The translations under genes were made by a program, and so were the position numbers. This document shows, one piece after another, positions 55,225 through 63,450 of a stretch of DNA of 64,000 bases. The notes beneath the pieces were generated by a model. It saw only the letters and a program-made list of their open reading frames with translations. It had not been told where the DNA came from and searched no databases. Location of the stretch: the NCBI GenBank assembly GCA_963816985.1, contig CAWFMF010000004.1:2728001-2792000 (forward strand), in the 5' to 3' direction. Position 1 is the stretch's first letter. Each line of letters starts with the position of its first letter. Source of the stretch: JAIVJM01 sp963816985 (lineage in GTDB: Bacteria > Acidobacteriota > Blastocatellia > Pyrinomonadales > Pyrinomonadaceae).

Positions 55225-56999
55225 ATGTTGTCTAAACGACGAATCGCTGCCCTACTGCTCTGTGCACTTCTGCTCACGAATCTTCCGGCGCGCGCGCAGA
55301 CGCCTTCGCCCGCGCCGTCCGACGCGGCGCAAACTCCGCAGAGGACGCCCGCGCAGCCGACGCCCACGCCCACCGACGTTGACCGCATCAAGGACGAAGC
55401 GCTCAACCGCTCGCAGGTCATGCAGACGCTCTCTTACCTGACCGACGTTATCGGGCCGCGACTCACCAACTCGCCCGGCATGAAGCGCGCCAACGAGTGG
55501 ACGCGCGACCGGCTCACGTCGTGGGGCTTGCAGAACGCGAAGCTCGAAGCATGGGGGCCGTTCGGTCGTGGCTGGACGCTGAAGCATTTCTCGGCGGAGG
55601 TCTCCGAGCCGCACACCATCCCGCTCGTCGCGTACCCGAAGGCTTGGTCGCCGGGGCTCGCCTCAACGCTCTCGGCGGAGGTCGTCTACATTGACGCGAC
55701 GAAGGAAGAGGAGTTGGCGAAGTACAAGGGGCAACTGCGCGGCAAGATTGTTTTGACGAGCCCGCTGCGCGAGGTCAAGGCGCACTTCGACGCCGAAGCC
55801 CTGCGCATGACCGAGAAGCAGTTGCTCGACCTCGCCAACGCGCCCGACCCGGCGACGCGGCCCGCGCGCGCGGGGCGGCAGCAGACGCCGGAGCAGAGGG
55901 CCGCCGCCGCCTTCGCCACCCGACGGCTCAACTTTCTGCACGAAGAGGGCGCGGCGCTCCTGGTTGATCCGGGCCGGGGCGACGGCGGCAACCTCTTCGT
56001 CAGCGGCGTGACCGTGCCGCAGCCCGCGCCGTCACCGACGCCCGCCACGCCACTCCGCCACGCCTTCGACTCCGCGTCGCACCTTCCGCTCGTGGGACAC
56101 GGACGCGCCGAAGTTCGCGCCCCAAATCGTCCTCGCCGTCGAGCACTACAACCGCCTCGCGCGCATGATTCAGCAGGGCGAGCGCGTCCGCATGAACGTC
56201 AACCTCGGCGTCGAGTATCAGGACAAGGACTTGATGGGCTACAACACGGTCGCGGAGATACCGGGCACAGATTTGAAAGACGAAGTAGTCATGCTCGGCG
56301 CGCACCTCGACTCTTGGCACGGCGGGACGGGCGCGACCGACAACGCCGCCGGATGCGCCGTCGCGATGGAAGCCGTTCGCATCCTCAAGGCTTTGAACCT
56401 TCAGCCGCGCCGCACCATTCGCATCGCTTTGTGGAGCGGCGAGGAGCAAGGTCTTGCTCGGCTCGCGCGCTTATGTGAAGGAACACTTCGGCGAACTCGT
56501 AACTCCGTCTCCGACGCCGACGCCTGCGGCGTCCGAAGCGTCGGAGTCGGAGTCGCAGCCCGCCGCCGCTGCGCCCGCGTCGCAGGCGCGTCTGGTGACG
56601 AAGCCGGAGTACGAAAAGTTCTCCGCCTACTACAACCTCGACAACGGCACGGGGCGCATTCGCGGCGTCTACATGCAGGGCAACGAGGGGGTGCGACCGC
56701 TCTTCCGCCTCTGGCTTCAGCCCTTCAACGACCTCGGCGCGCAGACGCTCACGCTCTCGAACACGGGCGGCACAGACCACGGCTCCTTCGACGCCATCGG
56801 CCTGCCCGGCTTCCAGTTCATACAGGACGGCGTTGAGTACAATACGCGCACGCACCACTCGACCCAAGACTTGTACGACCGCATTCAGGCCGACGACATG
56901 AAGCAGGCCGCCGCCGTCATGGCCGCCTTCGTCTACCAGACGGCGGTGCGCGACGAGAAGCTGCCGCGCAAGGCTCCGCCGGGCGCGGGCCGACGCTAA
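55225..56999 (+). pseudogene. M28 family peptidase, first tandem copy, two frameshifts
   Basis: The start at 55225 has AGGAGG 12 bases upstream and a signal peptide (RRIAALLLCALLLTNLPARAQ). A Pro-Thr linker follows, then the conserved DVDRIKDEALNRSQVMQTL and a protease-associated-like domain. Compared with the intact copy downstream, the frame shifts at about 56040-56090 and again at about 56453 (in QGLLGSRAY). Both are +1 changes, so three pieces in three frames are needed to give the zinc-peptidase core ([31 protein letters not shown]). The rest to 56999 is intact. Two lesions of the same sign in one gene suggest decay, but assembly error cannot be excluded. Confidence 0.82.
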
Positions 57000-57008
57000 T
57001 GCAAATGG

Positions 57009-57147
57009 TGAATGCGGAATGATGAATGGCCGGAAGTTTTCAGTAGACAGTTTTCAGTTTTCAGAAAAGCCAACGTGCTTCTTGCTGAAAACTGAAAACT
57101 CAAAACTGATAACTGTCTTTCATTCATCATTCGTCATTCCGCATTCA
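57009..57147. repeat. Nested heptad hairpin: two word families, one inside the other
   Basis: The outer arms (57009-57028 and 57121-57147) use GAATGAT/ATCATTC heptads, and the right arm has one extra 7-base unit. The inner arms (57035-57064 and about 57085-57114) use GTTTTCA/TGAAAAC heptads as in 26391-26487. It fills the gap between the two peptidase genes. Confidence 0.92.
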
Positions 57148-57182
57148 TCACTTCTTCCTTAATCTCTTTCAGGAGAACCATC

Positions 57183-59021
57183 GTGACCTTTCGCCGCCCC
57201 GCAGCCGCCGCGCTGCTTCTCTTCGCAACGCTGTCGCCGAACCTGACCACGCTCAGGGCGCAGCAGCCGACCCCGACCCCGACGCCGACCCCGCAGACCC
57301 AGACCGCGCAGCCGACGCCGACGCCCACCGACGTTGACCGCATCAAGGACGAAGGGTTGAACCGCTCGCAGGTCATGCAGACGCTCGGTTATTTGACCGA
57401 GGTTATCGGGCCGCGACTGACGAACTCACCCTCGCTCAAGCGCGCGAACAACTGGACGCGCGAGAAGTTGACGGAGTGGGGCTTGCAGAACGCGCACCTT
57501 GAGCCGTGGGGGCCGTTCGGTCGCGGGTGGACTCTGAAACGCTTCTCGGCGGAAGTCGTCGAGCCGCAAGCCTTCCCGCTGCTCGCCTACCCGCGCGCGT
57601 GGTCGCCGGGGCTCGACGCGCCGCTCTCGTCGGAGGTCGTGTTGGTCGAGGCGACGAAGGAAGAGGAGTTGCAGAAGTACAAGGGGCAACTGCGCGGCAA
57701 GATTGTGCTCGCCGGGACGGTGCGCGAGTTGAAACCGAAGTTCGACCCCACGGCGACGCGCGCGACCGAGAAGGAACTTCTCGACCTCGCCAACGCGCCC
57801 GACCCGGCGAGCGTGCCGCGCCGACCGCAGAGGCCGCCCAACCCGGAGCAGCTTGCGCTGGCGCGCTTCAACGACCTGCGGACGAAGTTCTACTACGACG
57901 AAGGCGTGGCGCTCCTCGTCGCGTCGAGTCCGGGGGGCGATGGCGGCATGTTGCAGTTCGTCCAGTCGGCGAGCGTGCCGCAGCCCTTCGACACGCCCGC
58001 CGCGCAGCGCGTCGCGCCGTGGGACCCGAAAGCGCCGAAGCTCATCCCGCAAATCGCCGTCTCGAACGACCACTTCAACCGCCTCGCGCGCATGATCCGG
58101 CAGGGCGAGAAGGTCTCGATGAACGTCAACCTTCAGGTCGAGTTCCACGACGAAGACCTCATGGGCTACAACACGGTCGCGGAGATACCGGGCACAGATT
58201 TGAAAGACGAAGTGGTCATGCTCGGCGCGCACCTCGATTCGTGGCACACGGCGACTGGCGCGACCGACAACGCCGCCGGGGTCTCGGTGATGATGGAGGC
58301 CGTCCGCATCCTCAAGGCTCTGAACTTGCAGCCGCGCCGCACCATCCGCGTCGCTTTGTGGAGTGGCGAGGAGCAGGGGCTCTTGGGCTCACGCGCTTAT
58401 GTGAAGGAGCACTTCGGCCCCGTGCCTGCCGTGCCGCCCGCGCCCGTGGGGACGACCGCGCCGGACGCGGCGGCGGCGGCGGTCGCGCAGAAGACCGGCA
58501 AGACGCCGAAGAAGCGCGACGCGCGCGAGGCCGCCGCGAAGACGGGAACCACGCCGCCCGCGCCGGCTCCGACGCCCGCGCCGCAGGGGCCGGTCTTCAA
58601 GCCGGAGTACGACAAGTTCAACGTCTATTTCAACATGGACAGCGGCACGGGCTCGGTGCGAGGGATTTATCTCCAAGGCAACGAGCCGCTCCGCCCCATC
58701 TTCCGCGAATGGCTCCAGCCCTTCCGCGAGCTGAAAATCGGCGACAAGACTTACACCGCCTCGACCATCACCATCTCGAACGCGGGCGGGTCTGACTTCC
58801 TCTCCTTCAACGCCATCGGGCTCAACGGCCTCGACTTCCTCCAGGACGAAATCGAGTACGGCACGCGCACGTGGCACTCCAATCAGGACACATACGACCG
58901 CGTCATCCCCGAAGACTTGAAGCAGGCGGCAATCGTCGTCGCCGCCTTCGTCTACAAGGCCGCGACGACCGACCAGAAGCTGCCGCGCAAGCCCTTCCAG
59001 CCGCCCGCGTCGCAGCAGTAG
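57183..59021 (+). CDS. M28 family zinc peptidase, secreted
   Basis: 612 residues from a GTG at 57183, eight bases after an AGGAG. The signal peptide is RPAAAALLLFATLSPNLTTLRAQ, followed by a Pro-Thr-rich linker. Then come DVDRIKDEGLNRSQVMQTLGY, a protease-associated-like insert (about 140-330) and the M28 core: metal ligands in [21 protein letters not shown] and [16 protein letters not shown], with a further segment TWHSNQDTYDRV near the C-terminus. A Pro/Ala/Lys-rich insert (residues about 420-475) splits the core, as in the broken upstream copy. A secreted aminopeptidase or carboxypeptidase activity is expected. A 53-base stretch is identical to the upstream copy. Confidence 0.92.
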   Translation: MTFRRPAAAALLLFATLSPNLTTLRAQQPTPTPTPTPQTQTAQPTPTPTDVDRIKDEGLNRSQVMQTLGYLTEVIGPRLTNSPSLKRANNWTREKLTEWGLQNAHLEPWGPFGRGWTLKRFSAEVVEPQAFPLLAYPRAWSPGLDAPLSSEVVLVEATKEEELQKYKGQLRGKIVLAGTVRELKPKFDPTATRATEKELLDLANAPDPASVPRRPQRPPNPEQLALARFNDLRTKFYYDEGVALLVASSPGGDGGMLQFVQSASVPQPFDTPAAQRVAPWDPKAPKLIPQIAVSNDHFNRLARMIRQGEKVSMNVNLQVEFHDEDLMGYNTVAEIPGTDLKDEVVMLGAHLDSWHTATGATDNAAGVSVMMEAVRILKALNLQPRRTIRVALWSGEEQGLLGSRAYVKEHFGPVPAVPPAPVGTTAPDAAAAAVAQKTGKTPKKRDAREAAAKTGTTPPAPAPTPAPQGPVFKPEYDKFNVYFNMDSGTGSVRGIYLQGNEPLRPIFREWLQPFRELKIGDKTYTASTITISNAGGSDFLSFNAIGLNGLDFLQDEIEYGTRTWHSNQDTYDRVIPEDLKQAAIVVAAFVYKAATTDQKLPRKPFQPPASQQ

Positions 59022-59039
59022 GAGACGCGCTTTGCGCGT

Positions 59040-59137
59040 AAAACAGAACCGCGAGCGGGGTAGCGAGCGGGTTGAGCGTAAGAGGATTCAACCCCTCTAA
59101 CTTTCCGCCTTCGTTCTACCGCTCGCGGTTCTGTTTT
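59040..59137. terminator. Terminator with 19-bp arms and T-tract
   Basis: Arms 59040-59058 and 59119-59137 are perfect complements; the right arm ends in a run of T and the left begins with A, so it can end both the peptidase and the convergent phosphoesterase transcripts. The loop is 60 bases and contains a smaller hairpin. Confidence 0.75.
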
Positions 59138-59141
59138 TTCC

Positions 59142-60047
59142 TTAGCTCTCCGCCGCTTCCAGCTCTCCGTCCGGCCTGATGTCGGGTTGGAGCCCCGTGC
59201 CTTCTTCGTCGAAGGCGATGCCGGCAGCGACCTCGTCGGAGAGGCGCGACCAGCCGTCGGGCGTGTGCCGGAAGGTCTCGGCGTTGGCCGCGCGGAAGGC
59301 CGCGCCTTCGGGCTGCCAGACGCGCCGCTCGACTTGGACGTGCGGGTGCTTGATGCGGATGACGTTGAAGGAGTTGGACTCGCCGCGCCCGCGCGTGGAG
59401 GTCGCCGTCCCCGCCTGCACGACGAGCGCGGAGTGTCCGGGCGTCTTGTAGCGGACGGCGGTCTGTCCCGTGTGGCTGAGGTGAAGGTGGCCCGCGAGCA
59501 GGATGTCCGCGCCGCAGTCGGCGAGCGCCTCAATCGCCGACGCCGCGCGACCGACTATCTCGCGCTCGTCCCCGCCTTCGGGCAAGTCGAACGGGTGGTG
59601 CGTGACGACCATCTTCGTCACCTCTTCGGGGTAGCGGCACAGGAGTTCGCGGACGTGCGCCGCCTGCTCGTCGTCAAAGCTCCCGTACTTCGTCGTCAGA
59701 GCGCGCGCCGTGTTGATGCCTAAGACGATGATCTCCTCGTCCTCGTAGAAGGGTTCGAGGTCGTCCGTGATGTGGCGTTGGTACTTTTCGAGCGGGCTCA
59801 GGAAACGCTCGAAGACGTTGTAGAGCGGCACGTCGTGGTTGCCGGGGACGACGACCTGCGGCTTGGGGAGCGCGTCGAGGAATTTCCGCGCCTCCTCGAA
59901 CTGGCTGCTCCGCGCGCGCTGCGTCAGGTCGCCCGAAACGGCCACCACGTCCGGCCCGATTTCTTTGACGACGGCGATGAGGGGCTCGATGGTCGAGTGG
60001 TCAACACGACCGAAGTGCAGGTCTGAGAGATGGACGACTGTGCGCAT
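59142..60047 (-). CDS. Metallophosphoesterase, CpdA-like
   Basis: 301 residues. All five class motifs are present: HLSDLHFG, VSGDLTQRA, VPGNHDVPLY, VVTHHPFD and LAGHLHLSHTG. This fits the cyclic-nucleotide phosphodiesterase (CpdA/Icc) group of two-metal phosphoesterases. The C-terminal 60 residues (DGWSRLSDEVAAGIAFDEEG) are an extension. No membrane segment. The gene is convergent with the peptidase and separated by a terminator. Cyclic AMP, other phosphodiesters or lipid head groups could be the substrate. Confidence 0.92.
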   Translation of the reverse strand: MRTVVHLSDLHFGRVDHSTIEPLIAVVKEIGPDVVAVSGDLTQRARSSQFEEARKFLDALPKPQVVVPGNHDVPLYNVFERFLSPLEKYQRHITDDLEPFYEDEEIIVLGINTARALTTKYGSFDDEQAAHVRELLCRYPEEVTKMVVTHHPFDLPEGGDEREIVGRAASAIEALADCGADILLAGHLHLSHTGQTAVRYKTPGHSALVVQAGTATSTRGRGESNSFNVIRIKHPHVQVERRVWQPEGAAFRAANAETFRHTPDGWSRLSDEVAAGIAFDEEGTGLQPDIRPDGELEAAES

Positions 60048-60083
60048 TAGGAGTCCGTTTCAAAACCTCGACGTGGATGATGA

Positions 60084-60156
60084 CTGTAGGGGCAGGGCTT
60101 GTCCCTGCCCGCTTTCTTCCGCAACACACGGGCAGGGACAAGCCCTGCCCCTACAG
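60084..60156. repeat. 28-bp perfect inverted repeat, non-heptad
   Basis: Arms 60084-60111 and 60129-60156 are perfect complements around a 17-nt loop; core TAGGGGCAGGGCTTG. Similar TAGGGGCAGGG-type palindromes are widespread in other genomes. It has no clear 7-base period. Confidence 0.9.
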
Positions 60157-60318
60157 TTTTGCAATGCGCCCTAAGTCGGAAATAGAACGGGCGAGCCTCT
60201 CCGCGCGATGAGGCTCGCCCTTCAATACTTCCCGCACGGCAAAGGCTTTACGCCCGTGCCGAAACACGCGCGCGAACCGTGTCGCCCGCCCTCGCGGAAG
60301 ACCTTCCGGCCTTCGGCC

Positions 60319-61206
60319 TCAGAGTCCGCCGCCCGCGCCGCGTGCGCCAGTGTTCTCCGGCGTCGAGCCGATGTCCTCGGTCGCCGCCGAAGCGTCGGCG
60401 GTGGCCTGCGCCGTCTGGTGTTCGAGCCGCGTCCGCTGCGCGACCTTCTTCTGCGTCGAGAGGTCAATGCCGATGAGGTCTTTGAGCTTGGCGAGGAGCG
60501 CGGGCACGACCACCGTCTGCGCGGTGCGCGAAAGCTCCTCGACGGCGCGCTCGCCGAGCGTCGAAAGCTCGTCCTGCAAGCGGTCGTAAGCCTTCGTCTC
60601 CTTGAAGCGCTGCATGAAGCCCGGCCCCTTCGGCTCTTCCTCTTCGGCCTCCACCTCGGCGGCGGTCGAAGGCGAAGTCTGTGCCGCGTAGCCGCTGCTG
60701 TAAGAGGGCCGCGTGTCCGGCCCCACGTCCGCGCCCATCGCCGAGTCGGCGCTGGCGCTCTGGTAAGCCGCCTGCGCGCGCGCCGCTCCCATGATCGGCG
60801 TCGCCGCGTAAGGCCGCGAGGCGGACTGCATCTGGTCGAAGCCGCTCTCGACGCGCCCCAAAGAGTCTTCGGTTATATCGTCGTCCTCGTCGTCGTCCGA
60901 GCGGAACGCCCCGGCCACGCAGTAGCCGAGAAGCGCGCCGCCGACGAGCGCGCCCGCCGTGAAGGGAAGGGGCCTGCGCCGGTACTGCTCGCGCCAGTCG
61001 AGCGTGTCGCTGATCGTGTCTTTCACCTGCTGGTACTGTTGTGTCACTGTGTCTTTAATCTCCGTCACCGTCTGTGTAATGGATTCGCGCGCCTCCTCCA
61101 TGCGCCGCTGAAGCTCGGCCTTGGTGTCGTCGGTCGCGTCCGTCTCATCGTCGTCGCGGCGCGACTCGGCGGCGCGCGCCAGCCCTACATTTCGTTCTTC
61201 AGCCAT
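60319..61206 (-). CDS. DUF3618-like membrane-associated protein
   Basis: 295 residues. A helical N-terminal segment (LQRRMEEARESITQTVTEIKDTV) is followed by one membrane span near 90-110 (PFTAGALVGGALLGYCVAGAF) and a long acidic, disordered region, with a second helical stretch near the end (LQDELSTLGERAVEELSRTAQ). The pattern resembles DUF3618. It starts inside the preceding YqjE-like gene (22-base overlap) and has AGGA six bases before its ATG, so it belongs to the same operon. The function is envelope- or stress-related in related families; here it is only inferred. Confidence 0.78.
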   Translation of the reverse strand: MAEERNVGLARAAESRRDDDETDATDDTKAELQRRMEEARESITQTVTEIKDTVTQQYQQVKDTISDTLDWREQYRRRPLPFTAGALVGGALLGYCVAGAFRSDDDEDDDITEDSLGRVESGFDQMQSASRPYAATPIMGAARAQAAYQSASADSAMGADVGPDTRPSYSSGYAAQTSPSTAAEVEAEEEEPKGPGFMQRFKETKAYDRLQDELSTLGERAVEELSRTAQTVVVPALLAKLKDLIGIDLSTQKKVAQRTRLEHQTAQATADASAATEDIGSTPENTGARGAGGGL

Positions 61207-61664
61207 TGCTTGTCCTTTCTGATCTCGTCGAGACTCGTCGTCGGCACGGGGTTGTAGGAGGCGAAGCGCTTCTTCATCGTCATCACGATGACGCCGCCGA
61301 CGACCAGGTACAGAAGGCCCGTGATGAGGAAGCCCACGCCGTAGCTGACCGGCCCGTACTTCGGCGTCACCACGCCGGGGTCATCGCTCCCGAACAGCGT
61401 CGAGATGAAGAACGCGACCGCGACGTTCAAGAGCGCGAAGCCGATGGCGGCGATGACGCCGCCGACCGCCGTCAGCGCCCCGTTGCGCGCGTAGAAGGAG
61501 GCGTCCTCCTTCAACTCGACTTTGACCAGACTCAGCTTGGTGTCCACAAGCTGCATGACGTTGTCGCCGAGGCGACCGAGCAGCGCGGGCAGGTTATCAA
61601 TGTCGGCCTGCTGCTGGTCGGTCGTCGCGGGCACGGCGGCCATTCTTCTCTCCACTTCGGCCAT
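61185..61664 (-). CDS. YqjE-like / phage-holin-3_6 family membrane protein
   Basis: 159 residues from the ATG at 61664, with AGGAAGG about eight bases upstream; the GTG at 61673 would add three codons. Two or three membrane spans (ALTAVGGVIAAIGFALLNVA, GVGFLITGLLYLVVGGVIV) and a helical N-terminus (LLGRLGDNVMQLVDTKLSLVKVEL) match the DUF1469 / Phage_holin_3_6 family. Despite the name these are ordinary chromosomal proteins found beside YqjD. Middle gene of the trio. Confidence 0.86.
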   Translation of the reverse strand: MAEVERRMAAVPATTDQQQADIDNLPALLGRLGDNVMQLVDTKLSLVKVELKEDASFYARNGALTAVGGVIAAIGFALLNVAVAFFISTLFGSDDPGVVTPKYGPVSYGVGFLITGLLYLVVGGVIVMTMKKRFASYNPVPTTSLDEIRKDKQWLKNEM

Positions 61665-61689
61665 CGCTTTCACCTTCCTCTCAATAAAC

Positions 61690-61768
61690 GCGGAAGCCGG
61701 AACGATGAACGACGAACCGAAAGCAACTCGCCTTCATTCATCGTTCATCGTTCCGCGTTCACCGTTCG
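61690..61768. repeat. Heptad hairpin, GAACGAT type
   Basis: Arms about 61690-61716 and 61735-61768 pair imperfectly. Units are GAACGAT and GAACGAC. It lies in the gap between the two envelope genes. Confidence 0.82.
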
Positions 61769-61771
61769 TCT

Positions 61772-62272
61772 TTACCGTCGGCTGCTGCCGCGCAGCAGGA
61801 GCCCGATGACGAACCCGGCAGCCGCCGAGATCAGGAGCGCCTGACCGGGCTTCTGGCGCGCGTACTGCTTGGCGTCCTCGGCGAGCTGGCCGTAGTCCAC
61901 GTTACGCAGGTCTTGGATTTTGTCGCCGACGACCGAAGCCTTGTCGCTCAGGTAGTCCTTGGCGGTCGAAGCCGCGCTCGTCGCCGCGTCCACGGCCTTC
62001 TGCCCGTACTCCTTAGCCTGCGTGGCGAGGCCCGTGGCCGCACCCGTCGCCGCGCCGCCGCCGCCGGTGGAAGTGCCGCCCGGCGTGGTCGAAAGTCCCG
62101 TCCCCGCCGAAGAGCCGCCCGTCGAGCCAGCGCCGGTCGAGCCCGTGCCGCCGCCCGCGCCGGTCGCCTTCGAGCCCCACTGGGACGGATCGCCCGTCGC
62201 GCCTGCCGAAGTGCCGCCGCCGCCGCCCGTGCCGGTCGTCTTGTTGTCGTTATCAGGTCTGTTCTGTGACAT
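61772..62272 (-). CDS. ElaB/YqjD/DUF883-like membrane-anchored protein
   Basis: 166 residues. AAGGAG lies ten bases before the ATG. The first 80 residues are a Gly/Thr/Ser-rich low-complexity stretch. A helical segment (TQAKEYGQKAVDAATSAAS, KIQDLRNVDYGQLAEDAKQYA) and a C-terminal span with the family signature (PGQALLISAAAGFVIGLLLRG) follow. YqjD/ElaB proteins anchor at the inner membrane by this tail and can bind ribosomes in E. coli. First gene of the yqjD-yqjE-DUF3618-like operon. Confidence 0.85.
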   Translation of the reverse strand: MSQNRPDNDNKTTGTGGGGGTSAGATGDPSQWGSKATGAGGGTGSTGAGSTGGSSAGTGLSTTPGGTSTGGGGAATGAATGLATQAKEYGQKAVDAATSAASTAKDYLSDKASVVGDKIQDLRNVDYGQLAEDAKQYARQKPGQALLISAAAGFVIGLLLRGSSRR

Positions 62273-62553
62273 CAGTTTTGTTCTCCTTCTTTATGTGAAT
62301 CACCAAACGCCTCGGGATGAAAGCGCGAGAGAGTCCGCTCCCGAAAAAAGTCTGTTTCCCACCGCGAGTGTGCAAAGGGTGTGCCGACCGGCCCGCCGAC
62401 TCCCCGGCGGGTGGAAAATTCAGCCCCGGCGCGGGCGCGCTCGCAACCCGCCCCGGCCCACATCCCCTTCGGTTTTGTTGTGAAAAGGTACGTGCCAATG
62501 TAGCACAAGGTCGGGAACAATACAGCCCCGCGCGCGAAATTTCAGCCACGAAC

Positions 62554-62592
62554 TTGACAGCCGGAGCCTCCGAATGTTAGTAAGTACTTACT
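62554..62592 (+). promoter_or_regulatory. Promoter and palindromic operator of the tetR gene
   Basis: A perfect -35 TTGACA at 62554-62559 is followed after 18 bases by a -10-like TAGTAA at 62578-62583. The perfect 14-bp palindrome AGTAAGTACTTACT (62579-62592) overlaps the -10 and lies 44 bases before the regulator gene, a classic place for TetR autorepression. The rest of 62273-62635 shows nothing else clear. Confidence 0.7.
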
Positions 62593-62635
62593 TTTTTAAG
62601 CGACGAGAACAGTCGAGAGAGCAGCGCCGCAAGTT

Positions 62636-63445
62636 ATGAGCAAACACGCCGAGACCCCGCGCGAAGACGCGCCGACGCCGACGGCCCAGCCGCCGGTCGT
62701 GAGTGGGCGGATGACCGCCGAAGACCGACGGCGGCAGCTCGTCCGCGTCGCCGTCCGGCTCTTCTCCGAGCGCGGCTTCCGCGGCACGACGACCAAAGAG
62801 ATCGCGCAGGCCGCAGGCGTCTCCGAGGCCATCATCTTTCGCCACTTCGCGACCAAGGACGAACTCTACGCGGCCATCATTGACCACAAGGCTTGCGAGG
62901 GCGCGGCCTCGGACTTGAGCTGCACGGTCGCCGAGACGATTAAGGGCGGCTTGTCCAAGGCCGTCGCCACGAAGGACGACCGCGCCGTCTTCGAGGGGCT
63001 CGCGCTCGGCATGATGGAGCACCACCAGCAGGACCCGGACTTCCTCCGCATCCTCATGTACTCGGCGCTCGAAGGCCACGAGCTGACGCAGATGTTCTGG
63101 GACAGGAACGTCCGTGTGATGTACGAATTCCTCGGCTCTTACATCCGCGAGCGGCAGCTCGAAGGGGCGTTCCGTGGCGTTGACCCGCTCGTCGTCGTGC
63201 GCGCCTTCACCGGCAGCATCATCCACCACTCGCTCAACAACATCCTCTGGGACAAAGACCCCGCGCGCCGGATTCTGAACATCCCGAACGTCGAGGCGGC
63301 GCGCGCCTTCACAGACATTCTGTTGCGAGGCATCGCCGCCGACCCCGGCAAGGTTTCGACGGCGGCGAGGCCCACCAAAACTCCGGGGCGCGCCGAGACC
63401 GTGCGGCGCTCCTCCCCCACGACCAAAGGTACGAAAAAGAAATAA
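62636..63445 (+). CDS. TetR/AcrR family transcriptional regulator
   Basis: 269 residues. N-terminal HTH: RRQLVRVAVRLFSERGFRG, TTTKEIAQAAGVSEAIIFRHF, ATKDELYAAIIDHK. The ligand domain (about 100-235) is typical of AcrR-type repressors and does not tell the ligand. Five bases after its stop an RND efflux adaptor gene begins, so it probably represses itself and the pump, binding the palindrome overlapping its promoter. The first 25 residues are Pro-rich and disordered. Confidence 0.93.
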   Translation: MSKHAETPREDAPTPTAQPPVVSGRMTAEDRRRQLVRVAVRLFSERGFRGTTTKEIAQAAGVSEAIIFRHFATKDELYAAIIDHKACEGAASDLSCTVAETIKGGLSKAVATKDDRAVFEGLALGMMEHHQQDPDFLRILMYSALEGHELTQMFWDRNVRVMYEFLGSYIRERQLEGAFRGVDPLVVVRAFTGSIIHHSLNNILWDKDPARRILNIPNVEAARAFTDILLRGIAADPGKVSTAARPTKTPGRAETVRRSSPTTKGTKKK

Positions 63446-63450
63446 GCGAC

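Noticed and set aside
55225..56999. In-frame UGA recoding (selenocysteine) to explain the broken peptidase, given the nearby tRNA-Sec
   Set aside because: The breaks are frame changes relative to the intact copy, not in-frame TGA codons.
61185..61673. Prophage, suggested by the phage-holin family name
   Set aside because: The family is YqjE-like and common in chromosomes; neighbours are YqjD-like and DUF3618-like, with no other phage gene.
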